From Sclerotinia nivalis (Eukaryota; Ascomycota; Leotiomycetes; Helotiales; Sclerotiniaceae), in contig JAPEIS010000002.1 of assembly GCA_029531795.1 (NCBI GenBank), positions 1,550,001 through 1,614,000 on the forward strand: 64,000 nt of DNA. The letters are read 5' to 3'. How positions within the stretch are numbered: the first letter of the stretch is position 1; every line of letters starts with the position of its first letter. This document shows positions 47,819 through 57,923 of the stretch, piece after piece. The notes beneath the pieces were generated by a model. It worked only from the letters and a program-made list of their open reading frames with translations, did no database searches and was not told the origin of the DNA. The position numbers and the translations under genes are program-made.

Positions 47819-48913
47819 ATGCGCTTCATCACACTCGGAGCGGGGGTTACTCTTGCAACCATCAGCCAAGCATTTCTACTTCCTCCAACCATCTCGAAAT
47901 CCGATAGCGATGTCGTAAATGCCTTACCTTTCGATGCTGCCATCGAGGCGGAGGGTAGAATGCTGGCTGTCGATTGTCCTGGCTGTCCAATTTCTGCCCA
48001 AGATGTACGAGGAGGTCGACACGATTTGAAGGGATTAAATAGACTCATGTTCAATTTCTCAGTCTCACACGATAATGGCCTTGATCGTGTTCTCCTGAAC
48101 GGACTCCAATTCTATCCCATCGATATGGAATCCAATCTCGAACGTCTTACAGCTCCACAAATGATCAAAACATCGGAAGACAAATGGGTTCAAGCTGCAG
48201 AGCCCGACCTAGGTTATGCTTTACGCATCCACAAGCCAATATCATACTCCAAGCAAGATCAAATTGATTTGTTGATCGCAACTCTTGAAATCATCGAAGT
48301 TGGTAATACATTCGTGGATACCGTTGATAGTATCGAACTCAAGATTCTTACAACACCAAGTGGAAAATTGATGATTGGCGATGCCCAAGTGACACCATCA
48401 CCACCAAAGAGCCATCTAACTAATCCAACCGATGATGGACAAGAATGTACAACGGTGCTTTGCAAATGGAGAGCGATTATGGCAGATAAACTTTCGGCTC
48501 TCAAGAAAGGCTGTGGTGGCAAAGCTCACCCAACTTCTCACAACAACCGACCTCAAGGTCATGGTCATCCACGTCCTCATGGTCATCATGGCGGTCATGG
48601 TAGACCTCATAGATTTTCTCACAAACATCACGGTATCACCAGATTCTTGCGAGGTGTTGTCCTACACGTCGTTATTCCAGTCATCATTGGAGTCGTTGCT
48701 GGAATCACTGCTAGTCTTGTTGGTATGATAGTTGGTCACGTTGTTATCTTCATGTGGCGTTTGTTGTTCCGTAGAGGATCTCAAAACCAATATACCAAGG
48801 TTCAACAAGAAGAACTCGTTGTCGAGGAAGGTATCGAGGAAGACAAAGGCCTCATTCAACACCAAGGCCCACCTCCGGTCTACGAAGATATTGTCAAGGA
48901 AGATAAAGCATAA
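47819..48913 (+). CDS. secretory/membrane protein of DUF7728 type with His-rich linker and PPxY tail
   Basis: A 364-residue intronless protein. A signal peptide spans about residues 1-18 (MRFITLGAGVTLATISQAF). The lumenal or external part contains CPGCP and a domain of about 150 residues resembling the fungal DUF7728 family (recalled, not searched). A His/Gly/Pro-rich linker at about 246-264 (GHGHPRPHGHHGG) may bind metal. One strong hydrophobic span at about 278-312 (VVIPVIIGVVAGITASLVGM) is followed by an acidic cytosolic tail (EELVVEEGIEEDKG) ending QGPPPVYEDI. The PPPVYE motif matches the PPxY class bound by Rsp5/Nedd4-type ubiquitin ligases, suggesting ubiquitin-controlled trafficking. 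Molecular function is unknown. Confidence 0.82.
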   Translation: MRFITLGAGVTLATISQAFLLPPTISKSDSDVVNALPFDAAIEAEGRMLAVDCPGCPISAQDVRGGRHDLKGLNRLMFNFSVSHDNGLDRVLLNGLQFYPIDMESNLERLTAPQMIKTSEDKWVQAAEPDLGYALRIHKPISYSKQDQIDLLIATLEIIEVGNTFVDTVDSIELKILTTPSGKLMIGDAQVTPSPPKSHLTNPTDDGQECTTVLCKWRAIMADKLSALKKGCGGKAHPTSHNNRPQGHGHPRPHGHHGGHGRPHRFSHKHHGITRFLRGVVLHVVIPVIIGVVAGITASLVGMIVGHVVIFMWRLLFRRGSQNQYTKVQQEELVVEEGIEEDKGLIQHQGPPPVYEDIVKEDKA

Positions 48914-51252
48914 GTCACAAATTGAAAGGAGTCAGGCATTGAAATGGATTTGTGGTCTTGGATCTTATTAAAGGCCTCGTCACAATAATGATTATCGGAG
49001 GCTGAACTGGGAAAGGGGTTTTTAGGAGTTTACATGGCGAGATTGAAGAGAATGGAGAAAATGATAAGGGTTTAAGGAGGTTTAACGGGTCGGATAATGA
49101 GTAGCAAGTACCTCTTTTTTTGCATCATGCCAGCTGTCTGAATATGTTAAGCGATCGTCTATTACCTTTGAATGTTTCAGCATCTTCCATATTATAACAC
49201 AATAAATCTTCCAAATGTTCCTTCTGAGTTACAGCTCATAGCCTTTGCTACGCCAATCCAATAAAGTAAAACTTGGTAAATCATTTTCATCCTCAAACTC
49301 GCTAATAATCCAGCAGAGGTAAGGTGTACATACCGTGCATACCCGTGCATACCAGTCTAGACACTCATATTCCTCCCTCCCTCATTGATCTCTTACTTAC
49401 TACTCCTTCGCCTTCTTTTCACTTATTTGTCTTAAACGTTCTCTTTTTCTTTAATTCCCTGGGATTCTGCATTTTGCAAATGTAAATATATATGTATTTG
49501 TATGTGATTTTCTACTTTTAGGGGGTTTGAATGTATTGTGATGTATGATGCAGAGGCGTGAGGTGTGATGTAGATGTATAATATAAGGAGATATCTTGTT
49601 TGTATTTGATCTGAATGTACGTGCTGGAGTTTCTGGGATGGTGTGTGTGGTGTGCGGGAATGGATGTTTGAGTGCTTGAGTGTTGGATGTTGATTCCTAG
49701 ATGCACCAGATGTGGATGTGGGAGTTTGATGTTAAGAGAGGGGCTGTGTGGAATTGGAGTGTTGAATTGGTGGAGATAGGTGAGGGGAAAGGAGAAAGGG
49801 CTGAATGAATGATGTGAGATATGGTTTGAGAGGGAGATATTAATACCAATATAGATTCGTCATCGAACGGGGCTTTATGATGTGCAGTTTAAAAGAGTTC
49901 GGTGTATTTCCTGGTGTAAGTTGTTGAAATCAACGGAACAAAATCTTGGAAAGGCTATGTCGGAAGGTGTGAGAACTTGACTTCGAGCAGCTTGCTATGG
50001 TGGCGATGTTGGTGAAGCGGACTGGGGTTTGTGGAAAACATAGCAAGAGAGAAAAGTGAAGAATAGAAGTTATGGTGGGTTTGTGTTTGTTGATCCTCAT
50101 AATACATGTAGGCTGTAAAAGGAATGAGAATGAGAATCGATGGGATGCGAGGGAAGAAGTGAAGATACTGCGGGAGGGCAAGGGATTATTGGCAGTAATG
50201 ATGCAGAAGGAGATGCAAATGATGAGTTGGAATATGTCAAAGTTTGGATACAACTAAAGGGGCTTTTGGAAAGTTGGGTCACGAGACTCCGGGTGTATTG
50301 ATGAGGGGTTGAGAGAGGATTGGATAAAAGCTCGGAGGAAGAGACTCAGAATATGATAGATGGAGAAAATGAGAATACGAATTCATGGCGGTGCAAGGTA
50401 CTGGCTAATTGATTAGGGTTACTGGGGGCTGAATATATTCTTTGAGAGTGATGTTTCAGGGTTTTTTGAGCAACTGTGCTTGGGTAGGTTGGTGGAATGC
50501 TTTTGAGGTACGCAGAAGATGAGGTCTGGGATGAGGTGGTTATCTGAAATGGTTTGAATGTATGAAAGTGTTTATATGTCTGAGATGGCCTGAATGCCCA
50601 AGAGCATCCGGAAGCATTAAGAGTGAACAATAACATAGGGGCATATTACAATACCTGGTTTTCTGGAGGCAGCATTATACTCAGTGTTCGTGGTACAGGT
50701 AGTGGTCAATTTGCTCTTTACCATTATAAAAAAGAATCTTCTCGGTTGTTCCCGTAACCCTTTTGTGATTTGTTAGAGCTCAAATTCAACAATTGGGAGC
50801 GTATGAGAAACTGAGATGCATTCAAATTGCTATGTTTCTAATTCATATGGACTGAATTGCCTCTGAAATTGAATCACAGTGGGTAACATCTGAGAGAATT
50901 AACACTATTTGAGACAAAATGTTACCTGAAAGTGAGTAAAGTTTTTGATGTATCTACTTTGAGTCTCTGAGAGCGTCTATATTAAATAGGCATTCAAAAA
51001 TGTGAATTTTTTAAGAATATGAAGGTAGTGAATGTGTGTTCACCAGTTTATTTAATAAAAATCTGACAGAGTAAATGTTTTTGTGACTGTGCGAATTGCA
51101 GTGATTGTTTTCGTATCGTTAGTAGTAGTTTGAGATGAGATGAATATCTGAGCAGCCCAGGACCAGCATCGGCTTTCAATTCCGAATGCCTCCCTCCTAT
51201 GCCTAAACTCCCCTGCGCCAAGTCCATGAATACAAAGCTAAAACTGCTAACT
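48914..51252. other. intergenic, no gene seen
   Basis: 3' flank of the DUF7728-type gene, then G-rich low-complexity DNA (49500-49800, TGTGGTGTGC and GATGTAGATG-type). Minus-strand frames at 49930-50636 have no domain. 50640-51050 looks like weak promoter DNA ahead of the secreted-protein relic. Confidence 0.4.
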
Positions 51253-51560
51253 ATGAAACTCCTTACGGCTCTCACTGCTCTTGGAGTTGTAATCTAGATA
51301 ACCCTCTTTGTGCCAAGCTGATTCATCCGGCTGGTCAGGATTCCTGGTGCCGGGGCTTGGAAACTTTGTACACTATGAATGTGACTTTGGTGGCAATACC
51401 GACAAGGAAGAAGGAAATAATGTTCGAAAATATTCCCCCTCAGACATATCAGAAGGACTATTCAATATATACTATCTGGAGGGAGACTTTCAATGCTCGC
51501 TCCTTACCAAAAAGCAACTCAAAGTCTTATTTGGCTAATATCGTAAGATTTGCCCCTTAG
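51253..51560 (+). pseudogene. small secreted-protein relic, frameshifted after the signal peptide
   Basis: The ATG at 51253 opens a near-ideal signal-peptide start (MKLLTALTALGVV) but meets TAG at 51295-51297. One base out of frame, directly after, a stretch of about 87 codons runs to 51560 with protein-like content (DNPLCAKLIHPAGQDSWC, FENIPPQTYQKDYSIYTIW) and two early cysteines. A single-base indel near 51285-51296 would explain the break. The 12-base GT...AG interval there is too short to be an intron. It lies at the edge of a repeat patch. No family is recognised; a former secreted protein is inferred. A sequencing error is the main alternative. Confidence 0.4.
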
Positions 51561-51863
51561 TTGATGAAATAGACAAATTTATTTCAAATGTTCGATATTC
51601 TCAATATCTGAGTGGATTCGAATGTCCAATGGCTCCGGATATCAAGTTGTATGGATATGCAATTCATGTCTTGGAGTCGAAAATCTGATAGAGGCAGCAT
51701 GTGAGCCGGTAAAGAATCGACAACCTCGTGGTCTTGTTGATATTGCACTGAGAAAAACAGGACGTAATTATTCAGGATATGGTGAAAGAAGGAAAAGATC
51801 AATCCTCGATTTTTTTTATGGAGGACGACAGTGTTTTGCACTTGTCGGGATCACGATCATATG

Positions 51864-51970
51864 ATCATAGAGTGTGTGTGTTATTATTTAACGGCCGGAG
51901 GCCGGGGACGAAGTCCCCTTTCTCGTTGCATACCCTATTGGGTCAAAGGCCGCCAGGGAGTTACTCCTGG
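51864..51970 (+). repeat. structured repeat, copy A
   Basis: Starts with ATCATAGAGTGTGTGTG, shared with copy B. It can fold as a three-way junction: outer stem CGGCC (51892-51896) with GGCCG (51948-51952); hairpin 1 GGGGAC-GAA-GTCCCC (51904-51918), extended by GAG/CTC; hairpin 2 ACCC-TATT-GGGT (51932-51943). CCAGG at 51953-51957 then pairs with CCTGG at 51966-51970. The GTG-rich start followed by TGTTATT could be an LTR end. Confidence 0.65.
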
Positions 51971-52862
51971 GTTATGAATAGCTATATACATATAACTATA
52001 TCTAAGAATTGAATGATTCGTAGGCGCATTTCCATAGCTGCTGTGATCTTGTTTTTACCTTGTGATCCCTTAAAGGGATTACATAATATTATCAAATCTG
52101 TCAAGCTGCAGCTGGTCCGCCCTCGGTCCCGTGATTTTCCTAATACAACCGTTTATCCAAAAAAAAATACAGAGGAAAAATTTCATATCAGCTGCCCTTT
52201 CCAATATAGTAGATCGTCCCTAATCTATATGATCTTTTTCCCCTAACCTGTATCCTCTATAGTATAATCAAATATTTCAGTTGTTTTCCCTTTTATCCTT
52301 TATAACAATCCATCTCTATGTGAAACCTTGTAGCCAGTTGTAATCCGGGGATATCTTTGGGTCTGCCTTTGTAGATTAAGGTTCACTCGAATATCGTTGT
52401 TCCTTTATTCCCTTTATCCTTTCGTAGTTTCCTATTACCTGTTTCTGCTACAAATCGAAATTGTAATAAACTTCAGGTTCGAATCGTTCAGGACACCGAA
52501 GAAGACCAGTTCCCAAACTGGGGTTATTATTTTCTTCCAATATGAAAATCCTGCAAGGTACTTCAAAGGAGTCAATTGTTTATATCGATAGTCGTACGGA
52601 GTATCAAATTGTATGCCTAATTAGGACAAATGATGACTTTGTTGTTAATTGTTATTATCGCAGTATAATCCTCTATTTTGGTTACTATTGGTTAATAAAG
52701 TGAAATGAAAAATTTTCGCCCTTATAAAAAACCCCAATTCTCAACCCAATCCAGCCCTTCCAGTTCTGCCACGCATTCTTTCGTTAGCTCAGATGAATGC
52801 CAAAAGCATCACCAGTTTGTAGCCAGCACCGCGTACAGGTGAAAGATCCGTCTTCGCCGGCC
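51971..52862. other. AT-rich filler between the two structured repeats
   Basis: No gene is recognised; short frames at 52013-52246 and 52397-52591 show no domain. It may be the body of a decayed transposon whose ends are the flanking repeats, although those are too different to be the two LTRs of one young insertion. Confidence 0.35.
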
Positions 52863-52966
52863 ATCATAGAGTGTGTGTGTGTGTGATATTTTTCGTCCGA
52901 GGCTCTGTGCGAAGCACAGGCCTCAAATTCCCAATTGGGACAAAGGACGCCAGGGGAGAAAGGCCC
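52863..52966 (+). repeat. structured repeat, copy B
   Basis: A diverged relative of copy A with the same fold: outer stem CGTCC (52894-52898) with GGACG (52945-52949); hairpin 1 CTGTGC-GAA-GCACAG (52905-52919), extended by GAGGC/GCCTC; hairpin 2 TCCC-AATT-GGGA (52929-52940). It is followed by the same CCAGGG-GAG block. Unpaired CAAAGG and GAA loops are identical in both copies while stem bases differ on both sides. Confidence 0.65.
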
Positions 52967-53071
52967 TAACTAGCTAATCTAAGTTTACTAGTATTATATA
53001 TGTTAAATGCTTCAGCAGGGTTTACTTGATTGCCGTTGCGTATTGAGTTAATCCCTTGGGTAGATATTTCA

Positions 53072-53299
53072 GCTGTCCTCCACAATACAGTTAGATCCCT
53101 CACATATGATCATAGAGAGAACCGTAGTTAAATCATATGATCGTATTAGATCATGTGATCATAAGGGGCTGTACGAGCTCCTTCAATATGTATTTAAGGA
53201 GCTCGTCCTTTCAATATAGAATAGTAACAATCAAGAAACAAGTTTTATCAAATAGACTAAAGTACTTTACACTTTGAACCTTACCAATTGATACCAACA
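53072..53299 (+). mobile_element. solo-LTR-like sequence
   Basis: Begins TGTCC and ends ATACCAACA, as LTRs do. The interior has ATCATATGAT and GATCATGTGATC palindromes, an 11-bp inverted repeat ACGAGCTCCTT (53173-53183) / AAGGAGCTCGT (53196-53206) enclosing a TATTTAA box, and an A-rich stretch after it. That order (enhancer-like palindromes, TATA, short R/U5) is typical of Copia-type fungal LTRs. No internal element or second LTR is adjacent. The left end is the least certain. Confidence 0.45.
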
Positions 53300-53309
53300 G
53301 CACTGTTTT

Positions 53310-54361
53310 CTAGAAGTAAATCCACTTGGACGGACTTTTGGAAACGGAGCTGAAGCCCGAAAATGGATTCCCTGGCGGTATCTCATGGTTGCTTATCTCA
53401 CGATGGGATTTTGTATAAGAAAAGAATTGACCATGAAGAACCACAAAAAGCTGCAGAGCAATTTCGGTGGGGTTCTGGCACTCGATCAAAACACCAACAA
53501 AGCAAGGACCAACCTCGCAGAGGAGTATGATGGCTGTGAAGGCTCTCCCATCCTTGAGCATAGAGATTGGAGCTGCTCACAATGAAATATCATCGATGTC
53601 GAAGATAATATTAATAGGACGATAGCGGACCGGTCATAGACTTAGACAACAATGGGGATATCTGGCTCACCGAAGACAACCTCTAAATGACGGCGTTATG
53701 AGTTGTTTAAATGTGGTTCAGTCAGTCACCGACTTTCAGTAGACACCAGTTCTTTGATATTGAGGAATTTCACAGAAATGTGGAATCGAATGTCACTAAC
53801 GCGGTGAGTGAATGGAATCAGGCGATCAAAGCAACAGCATCCATCAAATGTGCATGATGCGATTGAACCTGCATGTTCAATGAACTCCGTGCGTCCGTAA
53901 ACATAGTGGATATGGACAACTCGGGCTGAATCCATGTAAGTGGGTTTTATAAACGGGAGTTGCCCAGATTCAATAAAATCCCATAAAAATTCCGAATGTT
54001 CGTGTTCCTTATTGGGTTGAAACCGTTTATCTATCATCCTTCACCGGCCGCATCTTCAACGATGGTGTCATGAACTTGTGGGACGAAGGTTGAAAGACTT
54101 CGGAAAGAGCCGACACAGAACTCTTCAGCTTCTCTTCACGAGGCTCAAAGCCGGCAAATCTCCCAGACTATTTATTGTCTGTGACCAGTTTGCGGCATCT
54201 GGATCCTCATTTTTGAGCATATTGATATAATTTAACTTTTGTTTTACAAACCATTGTTCTTCCACTAACCAATGTAAAGAATACCTTTGCAAACCGATTC
54301 TTGCAAGCTCCGGCGGTGAGACAAAATGATGCACTACCATACGGAGTGAACGATGAAGCAA
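53310..54361 (-). pseudogene. decayed coding region, family not recognised
   Basis: Three minus-strand blocks in a row have protein-like content: 54361-54125 (with SPPELARIGLQRYSLHWLVE and KNEDPDAANWSQTIN), 54037-53726 (EHEHSEFLWDFIESGQLPF, RVVHIHYVYGRTEF) and 53561-53310. The first two share a frame but are separated by several stops, while another frame reads well across part of the gap. No start codon or clean intron set was found. It sits between a solo-LTR-like sequence and the pectinesterase promoter. Confidence 0.3.
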
Positions 54362-54941
54362 GTCATCTCATTGCAACACAAGGTGCATATTTCAGTACTG
54401 CAGGAGAAGAAGAGGAACACTTGTTAGCACGATACATCAGCTTCTTATTCGCGAGGCGTAGCTCCACCTTGCAAGTTGCTAGCGGATTATCATGCAATGT
54501 GCATTGCAGGAGATCCATCAGGGTCGTCCCAAAGATAGGGAATTGCTCCGATATCCTCTAGTAAGGCTTGCAGCTACAAGCATGAGCGGCCCTTTCACAC
54601 AACGGTGTCGCGGTGACACATCTCCACCCTCCAATATCATCAAGCTCGGAAAAACTAACCCTTGACTTCAAGTCTAGCCATGCCCAAGTTGCAAATCAAA
54701 GGAAGCACCCGATTGCCCTTGCCTGGTTTTAGCTATCTTTTTTCATCTATCCAGCTAACCCATTAATCCATTACGGAAAAACACCCACCACCTTTTCGTC
54801 AGTGCAGGTGACATCTCCATCAAATTTCTGCACCAATCACAGATAGCATAGGCTGAAGGATATAAGTATCTATATCGAGGATTCCTCTTGACATCCAAAC
54901 CTCTTCAAACAACAATTGCTTCCTTTGCATACTTGACGATC

Positions 54942-56234
54942 ATGTATTTGCTCATCCCGATCCTTTCCTTAGCCGCCACCCTTCTAGGGGGAGTCTCTGC
55001 CACTCCAGTCTTAGAGGCACGAGCAGTCGCCAGGACTTCTGCGCCATCGGGTGCGGTCGTGGTCGACAAGACTGGTGCTACACCAGGATCATACACAACC
55101 TTTCAGCAAGGAGTGAATGCTCTCTCTACCACCACCACAGCCAATCAATATCTCTTCATCTACCCCGGCGTTTACACTGAACAAGTCTACGTCCCAGCCC
55201 TCCAATCCAACCTCACAATCCAGGGGTACACCGAAGATGCAAGCACCTATGCTGGTAACAAAGTAACTCTTACCTACAACCTCGCTCTCCAAGATACTAC
55301 CTCCGATGATTTGACAGCTACTTTACGTCAATGGAACAGCAACACCAAGGTCTACAATCTCATCATCCAAAATACATTCGGGCACGTCAATACGAATGGT
55401 CAAAACCTCGCTATTTCTGCACGTAAGATAATTGATTTACTATTCTTTAACCTACACCATGAAATGTGCCCTTTGCTAGGGATTGCATCTTCTCAATCCA
55501 CCTCACTTTCAGATACAATTACTAACTTCCGCTATTCATAGATACCAAGAACCAAGGATACTATGCCACTCAATTCATCGGGTATCAAGATACCATCTTG
55601 GCCAACACCGGTGCTCAACTCTATGCCAAATGTCTCGTTGTCGGTGCCATCGATTTCATTTTCGGACAAACAGCTCAAGCCTGGTTCGAGAACAACGATA
55701 TCCGTACCATTGCCGCCGGAAGTATTACAGCTTCCGGACGTTCCTCCGACACTAACCCATCTTGGTATGTGATTAACAACTCAAATGTGGACAACATCAA
55801 TTCCAGCGTCGCAATAAACAACAACTACTTGGGACGCCCATGGCAAGACTATGCAAGAGTCGTTTTCCAAAATACTTACTTGGGAAGTAATATTAAGGCT
55901 GCTGGGTGGAGTACTTGGTCCACTAGCACTCCAAATACTGATCATGTTGTTTTTGAAGAGTATGTTCCTCATCTCCATCTTTCTGATCTCCATTGGAGAT
56001 ATTCTCATCCCCTGCCTCAATCCTAGCAATCATTCACGACCCCTCATCCATTCTTCCATTTTCCGTTCCCTACAGGAAATACACTAACCACCTTCCAGAT
56101 ACAACAACTCAGGACCCGGTGCCGCTGGACCCCGAGCAAGCTTCAGTTCTTCCATCGCTTCACCCATTGCCATCGAAACAGTATTGGGGAGTGCATACTT
56201 GAACGAATGGTGGGTTGATGCCAGTTACTTGTAA
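54942..56234 (+). CDS. secreted pectin methylesterase (CE8)
   Basis: Exons 54942-55422, 55542-55959 and 56099-56234 join to 344 residues. A signal peptide spans residues 1-20 (MYLLIPILSLAATLLGGVSA). Family CE8 signatures are all present: GYQDTILA with Gln176 and Asp177, GAIDFIFG with Asp198, and LGRPW with Arg258 and Trp260, the residues that form the active site in known pectinesterases. The enzyme removes methyl groups from homogalacturonan, opening plant pectin to polygalacturonases. Intron 1 (119 nt) has an ACTAAC branch site and intron 2 begins GTATGT. A TATAAG box at 54861-54866 lies about 80 bp before the ATG. The frame extends upstream only via a TTG, so the ATG at 54942 is used. It is convergent with the BEACH gene. 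Confidence 0.94.
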
Positions 56235-57078
56235 GGGTATAGCGATGGATGGATCGATGGAGGGGGAGAATCCAAAAGATATAATGTTGGGGTGTGAAGA
56301 TGTTTACTTAATGAATTAATGATTAATTAAACACTTTTGTTTTATTTTTCCACTTTTTGGTGATATGGTGATGATTGTGTTAATATAAATATTCACAATT
56401 TCTTCGTGAAAATAGAAACGCATTATAGGCATAATAGGATCAATGAGATATTAGCATATCTCTAATCTAGGGTCTATTGGCTGCAAGGATATCAAGTCTC
56501 AAGAGATTAGATGGTATGAATGTTTTTGGACTGACAAGTATATCTAGGAGAGTACTTGTCTTTGTAAATATGATTCTGAGTACCCTCCAGAAGTTTCAAA
56601 AGTCCAGTTTTGGACTTTCGACTTTCGAATCTATTCTACAAAATAATCATCAACTCATCCCAACCCAATTCACACACATATATGCATACCTACATACCTA
56701 TCTACACAAACTGCAACATCCCATCCAGAAAAGCAGATAAGTTACAAGTACACCTAGACAGCCTAATCCAATACTCGTACATTAACAAATTAATACCTAG
56801 TTCTACCAAATATATTCCTACATGTATCACATATATCACCAACGGATAATTGCCCTCTCTACTCTAACACATAAATAAAATCCCTCCAATAACAAACCTC
56901 TACAGCACTCTGCAGTACTCTACCTCCTACCCCTCATCCCTCTTACCCCTCACGCTCACCCCTCAAACTAAACCCTAAAAATCCCCTGTACTCCACCCAC
57001 ACCACCCCTTTACTTACCCTATATAACCCCAAACCCCACTCCCCCTCCAACAAACATACAAGACTTCACAGTCTAACA
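56235..57078. other. intergenic between the pectinesterase gene and the tRNA
   Basis: 3' flank of the pectinesterase gene and AT/CT-rich low-complexity DNA (ACCCCTCA-type runs at about 56930-57050). No coding frame is supported. Confidence 0.45.
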
Positions 57079-57182
57079 TCCGAATTAGTGTAGGGGTTAA
57101 CATAACTCGCTTTCATCTCTCTTCTGTTCTTCACAGTTGAGCACTGAACCGAGTAGCCCCGGGTTCGATTCCCGGATTCGGA
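57079..57182 (+). tRNA. tRNA-Glu (UUC) with a 33-nt intron
   Basis: The acceptor stem TCCGAAT (57079-57085) pairs with ATTCGGA (57176-57182). The anticodon stem ACTCG (57105-57109) pairs with CGAGT (57150-57154). The loop CTTTCA + C has anticodon TTC (57112-57114). A 33-nt intron (57116-57148) follows position 37, the standard site for nuclear tRNA introns. The T arm is CCGGG-TTCGATT-CCCGG. The D-arm region GTGTAGGGGTTAACATAAC resembles other fungal tRNA-Glu genes. Confidence 0.93.
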
Positions 57183-57923
57183 AAATTATCTTTTGGATTT
57201 TTTTTGTAGGTGTTAGGTTTGGAGATTTTTTGATTGGGTTTGGGGGTTGAGATGTTGGTTTTTTTTAGTGGGGTGTGATGGATTGATGGGTTGGCGATAT
57301 GTATATAGGCCGGAGTTGAGCCGAAGTGATATACTATGCCAAAAACAGAATGACCTCTCAGAACCTTGAGATATCATCAATATCATCCATCAATAAATAA
57401 CTAACAATTTCGATAATTCATCATTTTGGATATCTATCTATGTACCTACTTCCTCGCAAAGCCTATCCACATTCTACATACATTTTTTCCATTCCATTCC
57501 ATTCCATCCCTTCATCCATCCCTTCATCCATCCATCCATCCACACATGCCACTAACTCAACTCTCACCAAACCTCCAATCAACCACGATCCCAAAAACCT
57601 ACAAGCAAATCCACAATACAATGCTAACAAACGCTCCACTACAACCCAGAAGAAAAATCAGCGAGTGTACTAATTCATGTATTTCCATTTTGCGAATACA
57701 AAAACCCAGGACAAAAAAAGCACTGACGATGGAAAAAAAATACGCCTTACGTCTTACGCCTCCCGTTCATCATCACGTCTTTTATTCTTTTATTCTAGGT
57801 ATTGGAAATTTGGAGACCATACCATACCACACCACGCTGCTCTATGTATGGGATTATCATGATATATAATCAATTCTATACCTCGCTGTGTGATTTGCCT
57901 TGCTTTACATTGCTAAGGTTATC
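57183..57923. other. intergenic between the tRNA and the BEACH gene end
   Basis: After the T-run terminator there is a CATT/CATC microsatellite (about 57480-57545) and the presumed 3' untranslated region of the BEACH gene. Plus-strand frames here (57426-57869) are low-complexity and not supported. Confidence 0.45.
57191..57205 (+). terminator. RNA polymerase III T-run terminator
   Basis: TTTT at 57191-57194 and an eight-T run at 57198-57205 follow the 3' end of the tRNA by 9-16 bases, as expected for polymerase III termination. Confidence 0.75.

Noticed and set aside
51864..51970. Self-cleaving ribozyme (hammerhead or twister) in the structured repeat
   Set aside because: The hammerhead core CTGATGA is absent, and the TAAC next to the stem in copy A is not kept in copy B, so cleavage chemistry is not supported.
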